Shown here piece after piece: positions 16,311-25,938 of a stretch of 64,000 nt of DNA; within the stretch, counting starts at the first letter, position 1, and each line of letters opens with the position of its first letter. The stretch spans positions 946,038-1,010,037 of the forward strand of contig NZ_GL732463.1 of the NCBI RefSeq assembly GCF_000187585.1, written 5' to 3'. Both the position numbers and the translations under genes were made by a program. Under the pieces are notes generated by a model that ran no database searches, was not told where the DNA came from, and worked only from the letters and a program-made list of their open reading frames with translations. The stretch is from Streptococcus peroris ATCC 700780. GTDB taxonomy: Bacteria > Bacillota > Bacilli > Lactobacillales > Streptococcaceae.

Positions 16311-17145
16311 CTTCTCCTTTAATTTGTTCTGTTGCAACATCTTCACCAAACCATTTCTGGCTGATTTCTTGAAATTTTCCTTCTTGATAGAGTTCCACAA
16401 AAGCTTTATTCAGATTTGCTAACAAAGTCTGATCAGCTGGTCTTACTCCAACTGCAAAAGATTCACTTTCAAAACCTGCTGGAAAGATTTCGTACTGTTC
16501 TAAAATCCCTTCTGTTTGCAAGTAATAATTAGCATAGACACGGTCAATCAGCAGTGCATCAATCCGATCATTTTGCAGGTCAATCAAGGCTTCGTTGAAA
16601 CTTTGATATTGATTGGCCTTCTGATCTTTTACGATATTTTTTAAAAGTTCTGGTTGACCTTCAAAGTCCAAATAACCTGATGAACCTGCTTGGGCACCTA
16701 ATACCTTATCTTTCATATCTGAAACTGACTGGATATTCTGAGACTTTTTAGAAACAATCACTTGCTGGTTTTGCATATAAGGAATCGTGAAAGCGACCTT
16801 TTCTCTTCGTTCATCCGTCGCAGAATAGCCATTCCAAATAGCATCAATGGTTCCATTTTGAAGTTCTGTTTCCTTCATATCCCAATCAATGGGCTGGAAA
16901 TGAACCTTGATGCCGAGCTTTTCAGAAACTGCTTGCGCTAGGTCAATATCAAATCCAACATATTGCCCATTTTTCTCTTCAAATCCCATAGGAACAAAGG
17001 TATTATCAAAACCGATAGTGATGGAATATTGTTGTTTATACTTGTTCCAATTATCTACTTTAGGATTACTAGCCTTTTGGGTACATCCCACGAGGAAAAG
17101 ACCCAGTAGAAATACCAAAAAAAGATTGATCTTTTTTAGAATCAT
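16303..17145 (-). CDS. Amino acid ABC transporter, substrate-binding lipoprotein
   Basis: A 280-aa family 3 binding protein. The start is placed at the ATG at 17143-17145, five bases after AGGAGG; a GTG two codons upstream overlaps the ribosome site. Lipobox LFLVGC with C21. The ligand-binding landmarks are present: GFDIDLAQAVSEKLG, NGTIDAIWNGYSATDERREK (the arginine normally binds the alpha-carboxylate) and LGAQAGSSGYLDF. It is the last gene of a permease-ATPase-receptor operon for polar amino acids; the exact substrate cannot be read off. Confidence 0.92.
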   Translation of the reverse strand: MILKKINLFLVFLLGLFLVGCTQKASNPKVDNWNKYKQQYSITIGFDNTFVPMGFEEKNGQYVGFDIDLAQAVSEKLGIKVHFQPIDWDMKETELQNGTIDAIWNGYSATDERREKVAFTIPYMQNQQVIVSKKSQNIQSVSDMKDKVLGAQAGSSGYLDFEGQPELLKNIVKDQKANQYQSFNEALIDLQNDRIDALLIDRVYANYYLQTEGILEQYEIFPAGFESESFAVGVRPADQTLLANLNKAFVELYQEGKFQEISQKWFGEDVATEQIKGEEN

Positions 17146-17154
17146 AGACACCTC

Positions 17155-17784
17155 CTATTTTGGATCCACTTTGAGAATTTGATCAGCAATATTTTCTGCA
17201 AACTGGAGATCGTGGGTTACGACAATCTGAGTCATGCCCAATTCTCGATTTTGTAGAATCAATTTTTCTACTTCCAATCGTAACTCTGGATCTAGTGCTG
17301 AGGTTGGTTCATCATAACCAATCACTTCTGGATCAATCATCATAGCACGCGCTAGGGCAACACGTTGCTTTTGACCTCCAGACAAGGAGTAAGGATAGGC
17401 ATCCGCATGAGCTTCAAGTCCTAAACGTACTAACAAGTCCCTAGCCTTCTTTTTTGCATCTGCTTCTTCCATTCCCATGGTTTTAACAGGTGACAAAATT
17501 AAATTTTCCATAACGGATAAGTGAGGAAATAGCTGAAAATCTTGAAAAACAAAGCCCAACAAGTTTCGCTTTTCAAGTTCATCTAAGGGAAGGGATTCCC
17601 CATCGTAAAAAATTTCACCGGAATCAATCGTTTCAAGACCAGCTAACATTCGTAGAAGTGTCGTTTTTCCACCACCAGAAGGACCAACAATTGCTAAAAT
17701 CTGCTTTTCCGGAATGGTTAAATTAAAATTGGACAGAATTTGCTTATTTCCAAATCTTTTGCTGATATTTCTTAATTCTAACAT
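17155..17784 (-). CDS. Amino acid ABC transporter, ATPase
   Basis: A 209-aa nucleotide-binding subunit: Walker A GPSGGGKTT, Q-loop FVFQDFQLFPH, signature LSGGQKQRVALARA, Walker B VIGYDEPTSALD and switch histidine VVTHD. The start is at ATG 17782-17784 with AGGAGG seven bases upstream; the longer in-frame start would run into the permease gene. It is 10 nt after the permease gene and nine before the binding-protein gene, so the three form one transport unit at the membrane. Confidence 0.95.
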   Translation of the reverse strand: MLELRNISKRFGNKQILSNFNLTIPEKQILAIVGPSGGGKTTLLRMLAGLETIDSGEIFYDGESLPLDELEKRNLLGFVFQDFQLFPHLSVMENLILSPVKTMGMEEADAKKKARDLLVRLGLEAHADAYPYSLSGGQKQRVALARAMMIDPEVIGYDEPTSALDPELRLEVEKLILQNRELGMTQIVVTHDLQFAENIADQILKVDPK

Positions 17785-17794
17785 AGTTAACCTC

Positions 17795-18436
17795 CTATCT
17801 ATAGTAGCTGAACTTCTTCTCAAGTTTCTTAGCTACGATCGTAACGATACCAATCATAAGAAGATAGATAGCGCCTGCTAGAAACATTGGAATCAAGCTA
17901 GCATCACGATTAGCGGCAGTTCGACTGGCTAGGATCAAGTCAGAAACTCCCAAAGCATAAACCAGAGATGTATCCTTAACCAAGCTCATAATTTCGTTAA
18001 AGACACTTGGCAAAACAATCTTAGTCACCTGAGGTAAAATGATATAACGAACTGTGGCAAGTGGTGTAAATTTTAAAACCTTAGCTGCCTCATATTGTCC
18101 TTGCGGAATGGTTGCAATACCACCACGGAATATTTCTGCAAAGTAGGCTGCATAATTAAGCGTAAACGCAATGATCGCAGCTGGGACACGATCAAAACGT
18201 ATCCCGACATTTGGAAGCACATAATAAATAAAAATCAACTGTAAAAGCAAGGGTGTGCCACGCATCACCCAGATATAAACATCAATCATGTAATGGAGGA
18301 GTTTCCAATGAATTTGTAAACAAAAGGCAATCAAAATACCTAAAGGAATGGAAAACACTAAAACGAGTGCAAAAACCTGTAAAGTCATCGCCGCACCATT
18401 CAATAAACTTGGTAATATCTCAAGTAAATAAGACAT
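17795..18436 (-). CDS. Amino acid ABC transporter, permease
   Basis: A 213-aa HisM/GlnP-type permease with about five membrane helices and the EAA loop EAAKVLKFTPLATVRYIILP. Start ATG 18434-18436 preceded by AGGAGGTG. First gene of the operon; with a single permease gene it probably acts as a homodimer. Confidence 0.95.
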   Translation of the reverse strand: MSYLLEILPSLLNGAAMTLQVFALVLVFSIPLGILIAFCLQIHWKLLHYMIDVYIWVMRGTPLLLQLIFIYYVLPNVGIRFDRVPAAIIAFTLNYAAYFAEIFRGGIATIPQGQYEAAKVLKFTPLATVRYIILPQVTKIVLPSVFNEIMSLVKDTSLVYALGVSDLILASRTAANRDASLIPMFLAGAIYLLMIGIVTIVAKKLEKKFSYYR

Positions 18437-18464
18437 ACTGCACCTCCTAAAAATAATTGTTCCC

Positions 18465-18493
18465 ATTATAGCATAAATAAACATATATTTAAA
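18465..18493 (-). promoter_or_regulatory. Promoter of the amino-acid ABC operon
   Basis: On the minus strand TTTAAA (18493-18488), 17 bases, TGC-TATAAT extended -10 (hexamer 18470-18465). Divergent from plsY. Confidence 0.65.
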
Positions 18494-18627
18494 GCTTTTC
18501 TGAAACTTTCATGAATTTTTATAACTTTCTAAACCATTATAGAGTTTATAATAAACTTTTCTATTTGTACAAAGTATCCGATGTCACAAATCGAGATAAT
18601 CTTCCTTTTCGTTTCTATCCTATTTCA

Positions 18628-18636
18628 TGGTATAAT
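18628..18636 (+). promoter_or_regulatory. Extended -10 promoter placing +1 at the plsY start codon
   Basis: TGGTATAAT at 18628-18636 is followed by six bases (agaaac) and ATG at 18643. A transcript from it would begin at the start codon. No Shine-Dalgarno and no good -35. Confidence 0.75.
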
Positions 18637-18642
18637 AGAAAC

Positions 18643-19284
18643 ATGATGACAATAGTATTATTAATTTTAGCTTATTTATTAGGTTCAATTCCTTCAGGTT
18701 TGTGGATTGGACAAGCATTCTTTAATATTAATCTAAGAGAACACGGTTCCGGTAATACTGGGACCACTAATACCTTCAGAATTCTAGGGAAGAAAGCTGG
18801 TATGGCAACCTTTGCGATTGATTTCTTTAAAGGTACTTTAGCTACTTTACTTCCACTAATCTTTCATGTGCAGGGAGTTTCACCAATAGTCTTTGGGCTT
18901 TTAGCAGTCATTGGCCATACCTTCCCTATCTTTGCGAAATTCAAAGGTGGTAAGGCTGTTGCAACCAGTGCTGGAGTTATTTTTGGTTTTGCTCCGCTTT
19001 TTTGCCTTTACCTTGCAGTCATTTTCTTTGGAATCCTCTATCTGGGAAGTATGATTTCCCTCTCTAGTATTTCAGCTGCTATTGCTGCAATTATTGGCGT
19101 CCTTCTGTTTCCTCTCTTTGGATTTATTTTAACTAGTTATGACCTACTTTTCACTTTAATAATTATTGGTCTTGCAAGTCTAGTGATTGTACGACACAAA
19201 GATAACATCAAACGTATCCAAAATAAAACAGAAAATCTAATTCCTTGGGGACTAAATATAACACATCAAGAACCTAAAAAATGA
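18643..19284 (+). CDS. plsY: Acyl-phosphate:glycerol-3-phosphate acyltransferase
   Basis: Integral membrane acyltransferase that makes lysophosphatidate from acyl-phosphate and glycerol-3-phosphate, the first step of phospholipid synthesis. From ATG 18643 the protein is 213 aa, the family's size, starting [20 protein letters not shown]. The three conserved PlsY loops are visible: [10 protein letters not shown] near 16, [12 protein letters not shown] near 40 and [18 protein letters not shown] near 92. An in-frame extension to 18511 is rejected because it would run through the promoter. The mRNA is predicted to be leaderless. Confidence 0.95.
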   Translation: MMTIVLLILAYLLGSIPSGLWIGQAFFNINLREHGSGNTGTTNTFRILGKKAGMATFAIDFFKGTLATLLPLIFHVQGVSPIVFGLLAVIGHTFPIFAKFKGGKAVATSAGVIFGFAPLFCLYLAVIFFGILYLGSMISLSSISAAIAAIIGVLLFPLFGFILTSYDLLFTLIIIGLASLVIVRHKDNIKRIQNKTENLIPWGLNITHQEPKK

Positions 19285-19336
19285 TTGAGAGAAAAAGTTT
19301 TTGAGAATCTTGCTTAGAGATTAAGGAAGGAATAGT

Positions 19337-20605
19337 ATGCAACATAGTATTAGTGACCGTGAATCTAACCAGCAAATCATTAAAGATTTTATTAGTAACT
19401 TCATCGGTTCGCTGAGTGGTAAAGCATTCAATTTTGCTTTAGGTTTGATGTTACTGGACCAAACAAAATCTGCTATGAGTTTTGGGATAAATATGATTAT
19501 TTATCCTTTAGTTAGTTTGATTTTCTTGGTACCAATTGGTAATATAGTAGATAAGTACCGCCATAAAAAGATTCTAACATTTAATTTCATTTTTCGGATG
19601 CTTATCTTTCTCTTCTTTTATGTCTTCTATTTTTTAACGGATTCATCTAGTATCTTGTATCTGGTGATTCCTTTCGTCGTACTACACTCTATCACAGTCA
19701 ATATTAGTGACACTTGTTATTCAGCTTCTATTCATGAATTAGTCAATGACAGAAAAATTCAACGATTAAGTTCTGTTACACAGACTGCCATCGCTATTGC
19801 AACTATGCTTTCTCCAGCTATCGGAGTTATTTTTTATAGTTGGATTGGTTTTGCAGGTTTTATTCTTATCGAGATCCTTGCAAACTTTCTATCCTTAGGA
19901 GTTCTGCTCACTATGAAATTTTACTACGAGTATGAAGAGCCTGAAACGACGAACAAAAAACTGGAAAAACAACTGTATGGAGTTAAAGAAATTATTCACT
20001 TTTTAAAAGAAAATCAGATTGTTAAATACATCATTCTTGTGAGTGTCGTTCTTAACTTCTTCTATACCTCTATCAGTATTGGAGTCCCATTTGTAGTCAA
20101 AGAACAGCTCCTCTTAGATAATGCAACCATTGGAATCCTTGAGACCATGTCAGCAATTGGAATGCTGCTAGCTAGTATTTCCATGTCACTACTACCGGAT
20201 AAAAAAGAAAACAAACTCCTCTCTAATAAAATCAGCTTCCCTCTATTTCTTCTAATCATTGCGATTATTGGTTTAGGAGTAACATTTTCAACAACCCAGT
20301 CTCAAATCTTTATTTCAACTCTTGGTGGTTTATTCATGGGAATCATCGCATTTACTCTGGTTATCTTAAATATTGTTGTCATGACCTACCTTCAAAGTAC
20401 CATTGAAACTAAATTTTTAGGCAGAGTTATGAGTACCTTATTTACACTCAATACCTCTATTATGCCAATAGGGACACTTGTATTTACTTATTTATTCCAA
20501 CAAGAAGTAAATGGTGGGGTCATCTTTATTGTTGGCGGTACTTGCCTTCTAATCTATACGATGTTCCTACTACCTCGCATTTTCAACCTTTTAAAAGCAA
20601 ATTAA
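19337..20605 (+). CDS. MFS transporter, drug-efflux type
   Basis: A 422-aa polytopic protein with about twelve membrane segments and the MFS loop NIVDKYRHKKIL between helices 2 and 3 (a variant of GxxxDRxGRR). It looks like the MFS_3-type exporters related to macrolide or multidrug pumps; the substrate is not predictable. Start ATG has GGAAGG seven bases upstream. It follows plsY by 52 nt and probably shares its transcript, ending at a strong shared terminator. Confidence 0.85.
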   Translation: MQHSISDRESNQQIIKDFISNFIGSLSGKAFNFALGLMLLDQTKSAMSFGINMIIYPLVSLIFLVPIGNIVDKYRHKKILTFNFIFRMLIFLFFYVFYFLTDSSSILYLVIPFVVLHSITVNISDTCYSASIHELVNDRKIQRLSSVTQTAIAIATMLSPAIGVIFYSWIGFAGFILIEILANFLSLGVLLTMKFYYEYEEPETTNKKLEKQLYGVKEIIHFLKENQIVKYIILVSVVLNFFYTSISIGVPFVVKEQLLLDNATIGILETMSAIGMLLASISMSLLPDKKENKLLSNKISFPLFLLIIAIIGLGVTFSTTQSQIFISTLGGLFMGIIAFTLVILNIVVMTYLQSTIETKFLGRVMSTLFTLNTSIMPIGTLVFTYLFQQEVNGGVIFIVGGTCLLIYTMFLLPRIFNLLKAN

Positions 20606-20682
20606 GCAAGTTCACAGTGATTAATAATTGTAAGTGAAAAAACTTTTTTGATATCTTTACGAGGTATAATTCTTGATAAAAT

Positions 20683-20712
20683 AAAAACGTCAGATGAAAC
20701 TGACGTTTTTTT
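20683..20712. terminator. Bidirectional terminator between the MFS gene and the nucleoside transporter
   Basis: AAAACGTCAG-ATGAAA-CTGACGTTTTTTT: T-tracts in both directions, serving the converging genes ending at 20605 (+) and 20716 (-). Confidence 0.9.
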
Positions 20713-20715
20713 ATG

Positions 20716-21672
20716 TTATTTAGATTTGATATAGTTGATACCATCTGCCTTTGGAGCAACTGCTTTACCAAAGAAGGCTGCTAGTACGACAATGGTCAAA
20801 AGATATGGTGCAATTTGCAAGTAAACGGCTGGTACTCCTTGTAAGAATGGAAGTTGAGAACCGATAACTGCCAAACTTTGTGATAGCCCAAAGAAAAGAC
20901 TTGAAAGCATAGCACCAACAGGATTCCATTTACCAAAGATCATGGCTGCAAGAGCGATAAATCCAGGACCGACAATAGTTGTAACGGAGAAGTTAACAGA
21001 GATTGATTGAGCGTAAATAGCTCCACCGATTCCTCCAAGGAAACCTGAAATCACAACTCCAAGATATCTCATCTTGTAGACATTGATTCCCAAAGTATCT
21101 GCTGCTTGTGGGTGTTCCCCAACTGAACGAAGACGAAGTCCAAAGCGAGTCTTAAAGAGGATAAACCATGCTAAGAATGAGAAGGCAATTGCTAAGTAAC
21201 CAAGTAAACTTGTTGACTTGAAGAAGATATCTCCGATAACAGGGATATTAGCTAATACCGGGAAGTCAAAACGACCAAAAGTTTGCGTTAAGTTATCCGT
21301 TTGTCCCTTATTATAAAGCACCTTCACTAAGAAAACTGCCAAGGCTGGCGCCATCAAGTTAAGTACGGTACCACTGACAACATGGTCAGCACGGAAATGA
21401 ACTGTAGCAACTGCGTGAATGAGTGAGAAGATAGCTCCGACTAATCCACCAACTAGAAGAGCTAACCAAGGAGTCGCTGCTCCTAAATCTTGTGCAAACT
21501 CAAGGTTAAAAACAACTCCAGAAAAGGCACCCATGACCATGATTCCTTCAAGACCAACATTAACAACTCCACCACGTTCAGAGAATACTCCTCCGATACT
21601 TGTGAAAACAAGTGGTGCTGAGTAAATCAACATAGAAGAAACCATAAGGGTTAACATTGTTGTAATCGACAT
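20716..21672 (-). CDS. Nucleoside ABC transporter permease 2
   Basis: A 318-aa inner-membrane permease of the BPD_transp_2 (RbsC-like) family with about eight to ten helices; conserved GxVNVGLEGIMVMGAFSG near residue 36 and GALGIN-type stretch LGINVYKMRYLGVVISGF near 195. Starts with ATG after AAAGGAGG, three bases after the preceding permease stop. It pairs with the 352-aa permease and the tandem ATPase below to import nucleosides captured by the lipoprotein PnrA. Last gene of the operon. Confidence 0.92.
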   Translation of the reverse strand: MSITTMLTLMVSSMLIYSAPLVFTSIGGVFSERGGVVNVGLEGIMVMGAFSGVVFNLEFAQDLGAATPWLALLVGGLVGAIFSLIHAVATVHFRADHVVSGTVLNLMAPALAVFLVKVLYNKGQTDNLTQTFGRFDFPVLANIPVIGDIFFKSTSLLGYLAIAFSFLAWFILFKTRFGLRLRSVGEHPQAADTLGINVYKMRYLGVVISGFLGGIGGAIYAQSISVNFSVTTIVGPGFIALAAMIFGKWNPVGAMLSSLFFGLSQSLAVIGSQLPFLQGVPAVYLQIAPYLLTIVVLAAFFGKAVAPKADGINYIKSK

Positions 21673-21674
21673 CC

Positions 21675-22733
21675 TTATTTACCTCCTTTAAGTTGTTTTC
21701 TTGGTTTGACAAAGCGTTCGATAATGTAGTGAACGCTGACAAAGAAGATAATTGAGGCTGTAACGATACTTACAAGCTCAGATGGTACTTGTGCAGCATT
21801 CATACCAGGGGCCCCAACTTGAAGCACTCCGAACAAGAAGGCTGCAAATAAAATTCCAACTGGTGAGTTTGCCGCAAGTAGACTTACCGCCATACCGTTA
21901 AATCCGACTGCCAATGATGAGCCTTGTACGTAGACGTTTTGGAAAGTTCCAAGTCCTTCTACCACTCCACCAAGTCCTGCAAGGGCACCAGAAATAATCA
22001 TTGATAGAATAATGGTACGTTTCGCTGAAATCCCTGCGTACTCAGATGCATTTGGATTGAGACCAACGGCACGGATTTCAAAACCGAGAGTTGTCTTCTT
22101 AAGCATAAACCAGATAACTGCAACTGCTATGATCGCAAAGAAAATCCCAATATTCATACGAGAGTTCCCTGTTAACTCAGCAAGCCAAGGTGTTTGATAA
22201 GTTGCGTTTGCACTTACTCGGATGGATGAGTCAGTACTTTGCATGATATCTTTGGGGAAAGAGTGGATAAAGGCATTACTTGTATAGAGAACAATGTAGT
22301 TCATCATGATGGTTACGATAACTTCAGATGTTCCGAGGTAGGCCCTTAAAATACCAGGAATGGCACCAACGATACCTCCAGCCACCAACGCAATAATAAC
22401 TGTCGCAAGAATCAACAATGGGCGTGGTAAATCTGGATTTGAAAGAGCGAACCAGCCACTCATAACCCAGCCAGCGAGTGCTTGTCCTGGAAGACCAACG
22501 TTAAAGAAGCCAGCACGACTCGCAACTGCAAATCCAAGAGCAATCAAGACTAATGGACCCATGGCACGGAAAATTTCACCGATTCCACGAACACTACCAA
22601 AGGCTGTGTAGAACAACTCTTCATAACCCCAGATAGCATCGTAGCCAAAAATCCACATGACGATGGCTCCAAGCAAGATCCCAAGGATAACAGAAATCAA
22701 GGGAACCGAAATTTGTTGTAATTTTTTAGACAT
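21675..22733 (-). CDS. Nucleoside ABC transporter permease 1
   Basis: A 352-aa RbsC-like permease, N-terminus MSKKLQQISVPLISVILGIL, with the conserved GFFNVGLPGQALAGW segment and AVGLNPNASEYAGI loop. The ATG at 22731-22733 overlaps the ATPase stop by one base (TGATG) and has GGAG seven bases upstream; a GTG one codon earlier is less well placed. Forms the heterodimeric membrane channel with the following permease. Confidence 0.92.
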   Translation of the reverse strand: MSKKLQQISVPLISVILGILLGAIVMWIFGYDAIWGYEELFYTAFGSVRGIGEIFRAMGPLVLIALGFAVASRAGFFNVGLPGQALAGWVMSGWFALSNPDLPRPLLILATVIIALVAGGIVGAIPGILRAYLGTSEVIVTIMMNYIVLYTSNAFIHSFPKDIMQSTDSSIRVSANATYQTPWLAELTGNSRMNIGIFFAIIAVAVIWFMLKKTTLGFEIRAVGLNPNASEYAGISAKRTIILSMIISGALAGLGGVVEGLGTFQNVYVQGSSLAVGFNGMAVSLLAANSPVGILFAAFLFGVLQVGAPGMNAAQVPSELVSIVTASIIFFVSVHYIIERFVKPRKQLKGGK

Positions 22734-24262
22734 CACTCTTCTCCTTTTTCCAATTCACCACCAGCCATCAAGACACCAAGCTCTTGCTTGTTGGTTGTTT
22801 CTGGCGTAACAATCCCTTGAATTTTACCATCGTGGATAACAGCGATTCTATCTGATACATTTAGAATCTCATCTAGTTCAAAGCTGACTACAAGGACAGC
22901 TTTTCCATTATCACGTTCTTGAATCAAGCGTTTGTGAATGTACTCAATAGCACCGACGTCCAATCCACGAGTTGGTTGGCTGACGATGAGGAGATCAGGG
23001 TTTCGATCAATCTCCCGAGCAATGATTGCTTTTTGTTGATTTCCTCCAGAAAGGGCTTGAGCTGGAACAATCTCACTAGCGGCACGAACATCGAATTCTT
23101 GCATTAATTTTTTCGCATAGTCAATGATATTCGTATAATTTAAAATTCCCTTCTTGCTAAGAGGTTCTTTATAGTAGGTTTGAAGAGCGATATTTTCAGA
23201 AATCATCATTTCCAAAACCAAGCCATCACGGTGACGGTCTTCCGGAACGTGACCAACGCTCAGTTCAGTAATCTGACGCGGATGTAATCCTACAATGGAT
23301 TGACCTTTCAACTCCACACTACCAGACTCAATCTTACGAAGTCCTGTGATAGCTTGGATCAATTCAGATTGACCATTTCCATCAATACCGGCAATTCCGA
23401 CAATCTCACCAGCCCGAACATCGAGTGAAAGATTTTTAACAGCAGGAACGCCACGGTTTTCGTTTACTACTAAGTCTTTAATAGATAGGACAACTTCTTT
23501 TGGTTGTGCCACTTCTTTAGCAGTTTTGAAGGAAACAGAACGTCCCACCATCATTTCTGCCAGGTCAGCATTAGTTGCTCCAGCAATTTCAACTGTTTCG
23601 ATGGATTTACCACGACGGATAACTGTAACACGGTCTGATACAGCACGGATTTCATCCAGTTTGTGGGTAATCAAGATAATGGATTTACCTTCTTTGACCA
23701 AGTTCTTCATGATAGCCATTAACTCATCGATTTCTGATGGCGTTAAAACGGCAGTTGGTTCGTCAAAGATAAGGATATCAGCTCCACGATAAAGTGTTTT
23801 CAGAATTTCCACACGTTGTTGAGCCCCGACAGAGATATCTGCTACTTTAGCAGAAGGATCTACCGCTAAACCATAACGTTCAGATAATTCGTTGATTTCT
23901 CGTGTTGCGCGAGCAATATCTAACACACCATTTTTGGTTAATTCACTTCCCAAAATGATATTTTCAGCAACTGTGAAAGCCTCTACCAACATAAAGTGTT
24001 GGTGAACCATTCCTATTCCTAGACTAGCAGCCTTTGATGGTGAGTCTAGTTTAACAACTTGACCGTTGACCACAATTTCACCACTAGTTGGTTCTAGAAG
24101 CCCTGCTAGCATGTTCATAAGAGTGGACTTCCCAGCTCCATTTTCTCCTAAAAGTGCATGAATTTCACCTTTACGAAGTTCAAGGTTAATTTTGTCATTA
24201 GCAACAAATTCGCCAAAAATCTTGGTAATTTCATGCATCTCAATGACATTTTCGTGTGCCAT
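22733..24262 (-). CDS. Nucleoside ABC transporter, tandem ATPase
   Basis: A 509-aa protein with two ABC domains. Domain 1 has Walker A GENGAGKST near 40 and Walker B LIFDEPTAVLTP, but a degenerate signature (ISVGAQQRVEI). Domain 2 has a degenerate Walker A (GIDGNGQSE, lacking GKS/T) and a good signature LSGGNQQKAIIARE. This split of intact and degenerate motifs is usual for RbsA/MglA-type ATPases, so one functional composite site is expected. Start ATG has GGGAG upstream. Confidence 0.94.
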   Translation of the reverse strand: MAHENVIEMHEITKIFGEFVANDKINLELRKGEIHALLGENGAGKSTLMNMLAGLLEPTSGEIVVNGQVVKLDSPSKAASLGIGMVHQHFMLVEAFTVAENIILGSELTKNGVLDIARATREINELSERYGLAVDPSAKVADISVGAQQRVEILKTLYRGADILIFDEPTAVLTPSEIDELMAIMKNLVKEGKSIILITHKLDEIRAVSDRVTVIRRGKSIETVEIAGATNADLAEMMVGRSVSFKTAKEVAQPKEVVLSIKDLVVNENRGVPAVKNLSLDVRAGEIVGIAGIDGNGQSELIQAITGLRKIESGSVELKGQSIVGLHPRQITELSVGHVPEDRHRDGLVLEMMISENIALQTYYKEPLSKKGILNYTNIIDYAKKLMQEFDVRAASEIVPAQALSGGNQQKAIIAREIDRNPDLLIVSQPTRGLDVGAIEYIHKRLIQERDNGKAVLVVSFELDEILNVSDRIAVIHDGKIQGIVTPETTNKQELGVLMAGGELEKGEE

Positions 24263-24327
24263 ATGCTCTCCCTTTCAGAGTTTTATTTTGTTTCAATAAA
24301 ACCTACTAAAGAAACTTAGCAAGCTCT

Positions 24328-24381
24328 ATTGAGACAAAACAATGTGTCTCAATTCTTAAAGAAGCGGCCCAAGACCGCTTC
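24328..24381 (-). terminator. Tandem hairpins between PnrA and the ATPase gene (attenuator-like)
   Basis: On the minus strand, GAAGCGG-TCTTGG-CCGCTTC (24381-24361) followed by TTTAAG, then TTGAGACA/TGTCTCAA (24353-24328). The first looks like a leaky terminator or 3'-end protector and would let the lipoprotein be made in excess over the transporter; inference. Confidence 0.6.
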
Positions 24382-24402
24382 CTAAGAAATGATTTCCTTC
24401 AA

Positions 24403-25458
24403 TTATTTTTCAGGAACTTTTACGCTTCCATCAAGGATTTTAGCTTTTGCATCTTCAACAGCCTTTTTACCTTCTTCTGAAAGATTAGTTGTTACTAGGT
24501 CAACCCCTTTATCTTTCAATGAGTAGACAATTATTTGTCCGCCAGGGAATTCACCTTTTTCAGTTTTGTTTGCGATATCTTGAACAGTTGTTCCAACTTG
24601 TTTCAAAGTAGAAGCAAGTACGAAGTTAGCTTCTTTACCGTCTTTAGAAGTGTATTTACCTTCTTCAACTTGGTCACGGTCTACACCGATAACCCAAACT
24701 TTTTCGCTTTCATTTTTGCTTTCATTCAAAGATTTAGCTTCTGAGAAGACACCTGCACCAGTACCACCAGCTGCTTGATAGACAACGTCTGCTCCTGCAG
24801 CGTATTGAGCTGCAGCAATTGTTTTACCTTTAGCGGCATCACCAAATGAACCGGCGTAGTCTACTTGGACTTTGATAGATGGGTCAACTGATTCAACACC
24901 AGCTTTGAAACCAGCTGCGAAACGAGAAATAACTTCAGATTCCATACCACCTACAAAACCAACTTGTTTTGTTTTAGTAGTTTTAGCTGCTGCTACACCT
25001 GCAAGGTAAGCTGCTTCGTTGTCAGCAAATGTTACGCTCGCTACGTTCTTTTGATCTTTGATTACATCATCAATCAAAACATAGTTTTTGTCTGAATGTT
25101 CTTTTGCCGCTTCTTCAACCGCATTGTGAAGGGCAAAACCAACACCGAAGATCAAGTTATAGCTTCCTGCTGCTTGGTTCAAGTTGTTAGCGTAGTCAGC
25201 TTCACTTGTTGATTGGAAGTAAGTGAATCCTTTATCTTTTGAAAGATTGTGTTCTTTACCCCAAGCTTGAAGACCTTCCCAAGCTGATTGGTTGAATGAT
25301 TTGTCATCAACACCACCAGTGTCTGTTACGATAGCTGCTTTAGTCTTCAAATCAGAAGATGAAGAAGCTGCGTTACGAGAAGAGCGATTACCACATGCAG
25401 CAAGTCCAAATGCTGCTACTGCAACTAGACCAAGGCCTAGCCATTGTTTCTTGTTCAT
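24403..25458 (-). CDS. pnrA: Nucleoside-binding lipoprotein (BMP/PnrA family)
   Basis: A 351-aa BMP-family receptor; the start is the ATG at 25456-25458, seven bases after AGGAGG, giving MNKKQWLGLGLVAVAAFGLAACG with lipidated C22. The family features AIVTDTGGVDDKSFNQSAWEG, GFVGGMESEV and GVDRDQVEEGKYT are clear. The pneumococcal homologue PnrA binds purine and pyrimidine nucleosides at the cell surface. It lies downstream of cdd and upstream of the tandem ATPase and permeases. Confidence 0.95.
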   Translation of the reverse strand: MNKKQWLGLGLVAVAAFGLAACGNRSSRNAASSSSDLKTKAAIVTDTGGVDDKSFNQSAWEGLQAWGKEHNLSKDKGFTYFQSTSEADYANNLNQAAGSYNLIFGVGFALHNAVEEAAKEHSDKNYVLIDDVIKDQKNVASVTFADNEAAYLAGVAAAKTTKTKQVGFVGGMESEVISRFAAGFKAGVESVDPSIKVQVDYAGSFGDAAKGKTIAAAQYAAGADVVYQAAGGTGAGVFSEAKSLNESKNESEKVWVIGVDRDQVEEGKYTSKDGKEANFVLASTLKQVGTTVQDIANKTEKGEFPGGQIIVYSLKDKGVDLVTTNLSEEGKKAVEDAKAKILDGSVKVPEK

Positions 25459-25548
25459 TACTGAACCTCCTAAATAAGATGCGCAACTAGGTTGCAAGTA
25501 TGGATTGATAGGTCACTAGGACCCTTGTCACTATAACAGTGACACAGA

Positions 25549-25938
25549 CTAATGCAAGTCTGTAAAAGAATATGGAAGTAATTCCCCGACCGTCATCTCG
25601 ACCGTCGTTTTATCTTTGGCGACTAAAGTCACCTTTAGATCAGGTTTAAAAAATTCGACCATAACCTGTCGACAAGCACCACAAGGTGAAATAGGTCTCT
25701 CAGTTTCCCCATAGACAATCAATTCTGAAAAGTCTCGTTGTCCTTCAGAAACAGCCTTAAAGATAGCAGTTCTTTCGCCACAGTTAGTCAGAGAAAAGCT
25801 AGCATTTTCAATGTTTACCCCCGTATAAATGCTTCCGTCATTGGCTACGAGAACAGCACCAATTGGAAAATGTGAATAGGGAACATAGGCCTGCTTACTA
25901 GTCTCAATCGCTAAATCAATCAACTCAGTAGTCGCCAT
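25549..25938 (-). CDS. cdd: Cytidine deaminase
   Basis: Homotetrameric zinc deaminase of 129 aa converting cytidine and deoxycytidine to uridine and deoxyuridine. Zinc ligands C53 ([10 protein letters not shown]), C86 and C89 (PCGACRQ) and catalytic E55 are in place. The start overlaps the end of deoC by 14 bases, indicating coupled expression. It feeds the pyrimidine nucleoside phosphorylase upstream in the same operon. Confidence 0.95.
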   Translation of the reverse strand: MATTELIDLAIETSKQAYVPYSHFPIGAVLVANDGSIYTGVNIENASFSLTNCGERTAIFKAVSEGQRDFSELIVYGETERPISPCGACRQVMVEFFKPDLKVTLVAKDKTTVEMTVGELLPYSFTDLH

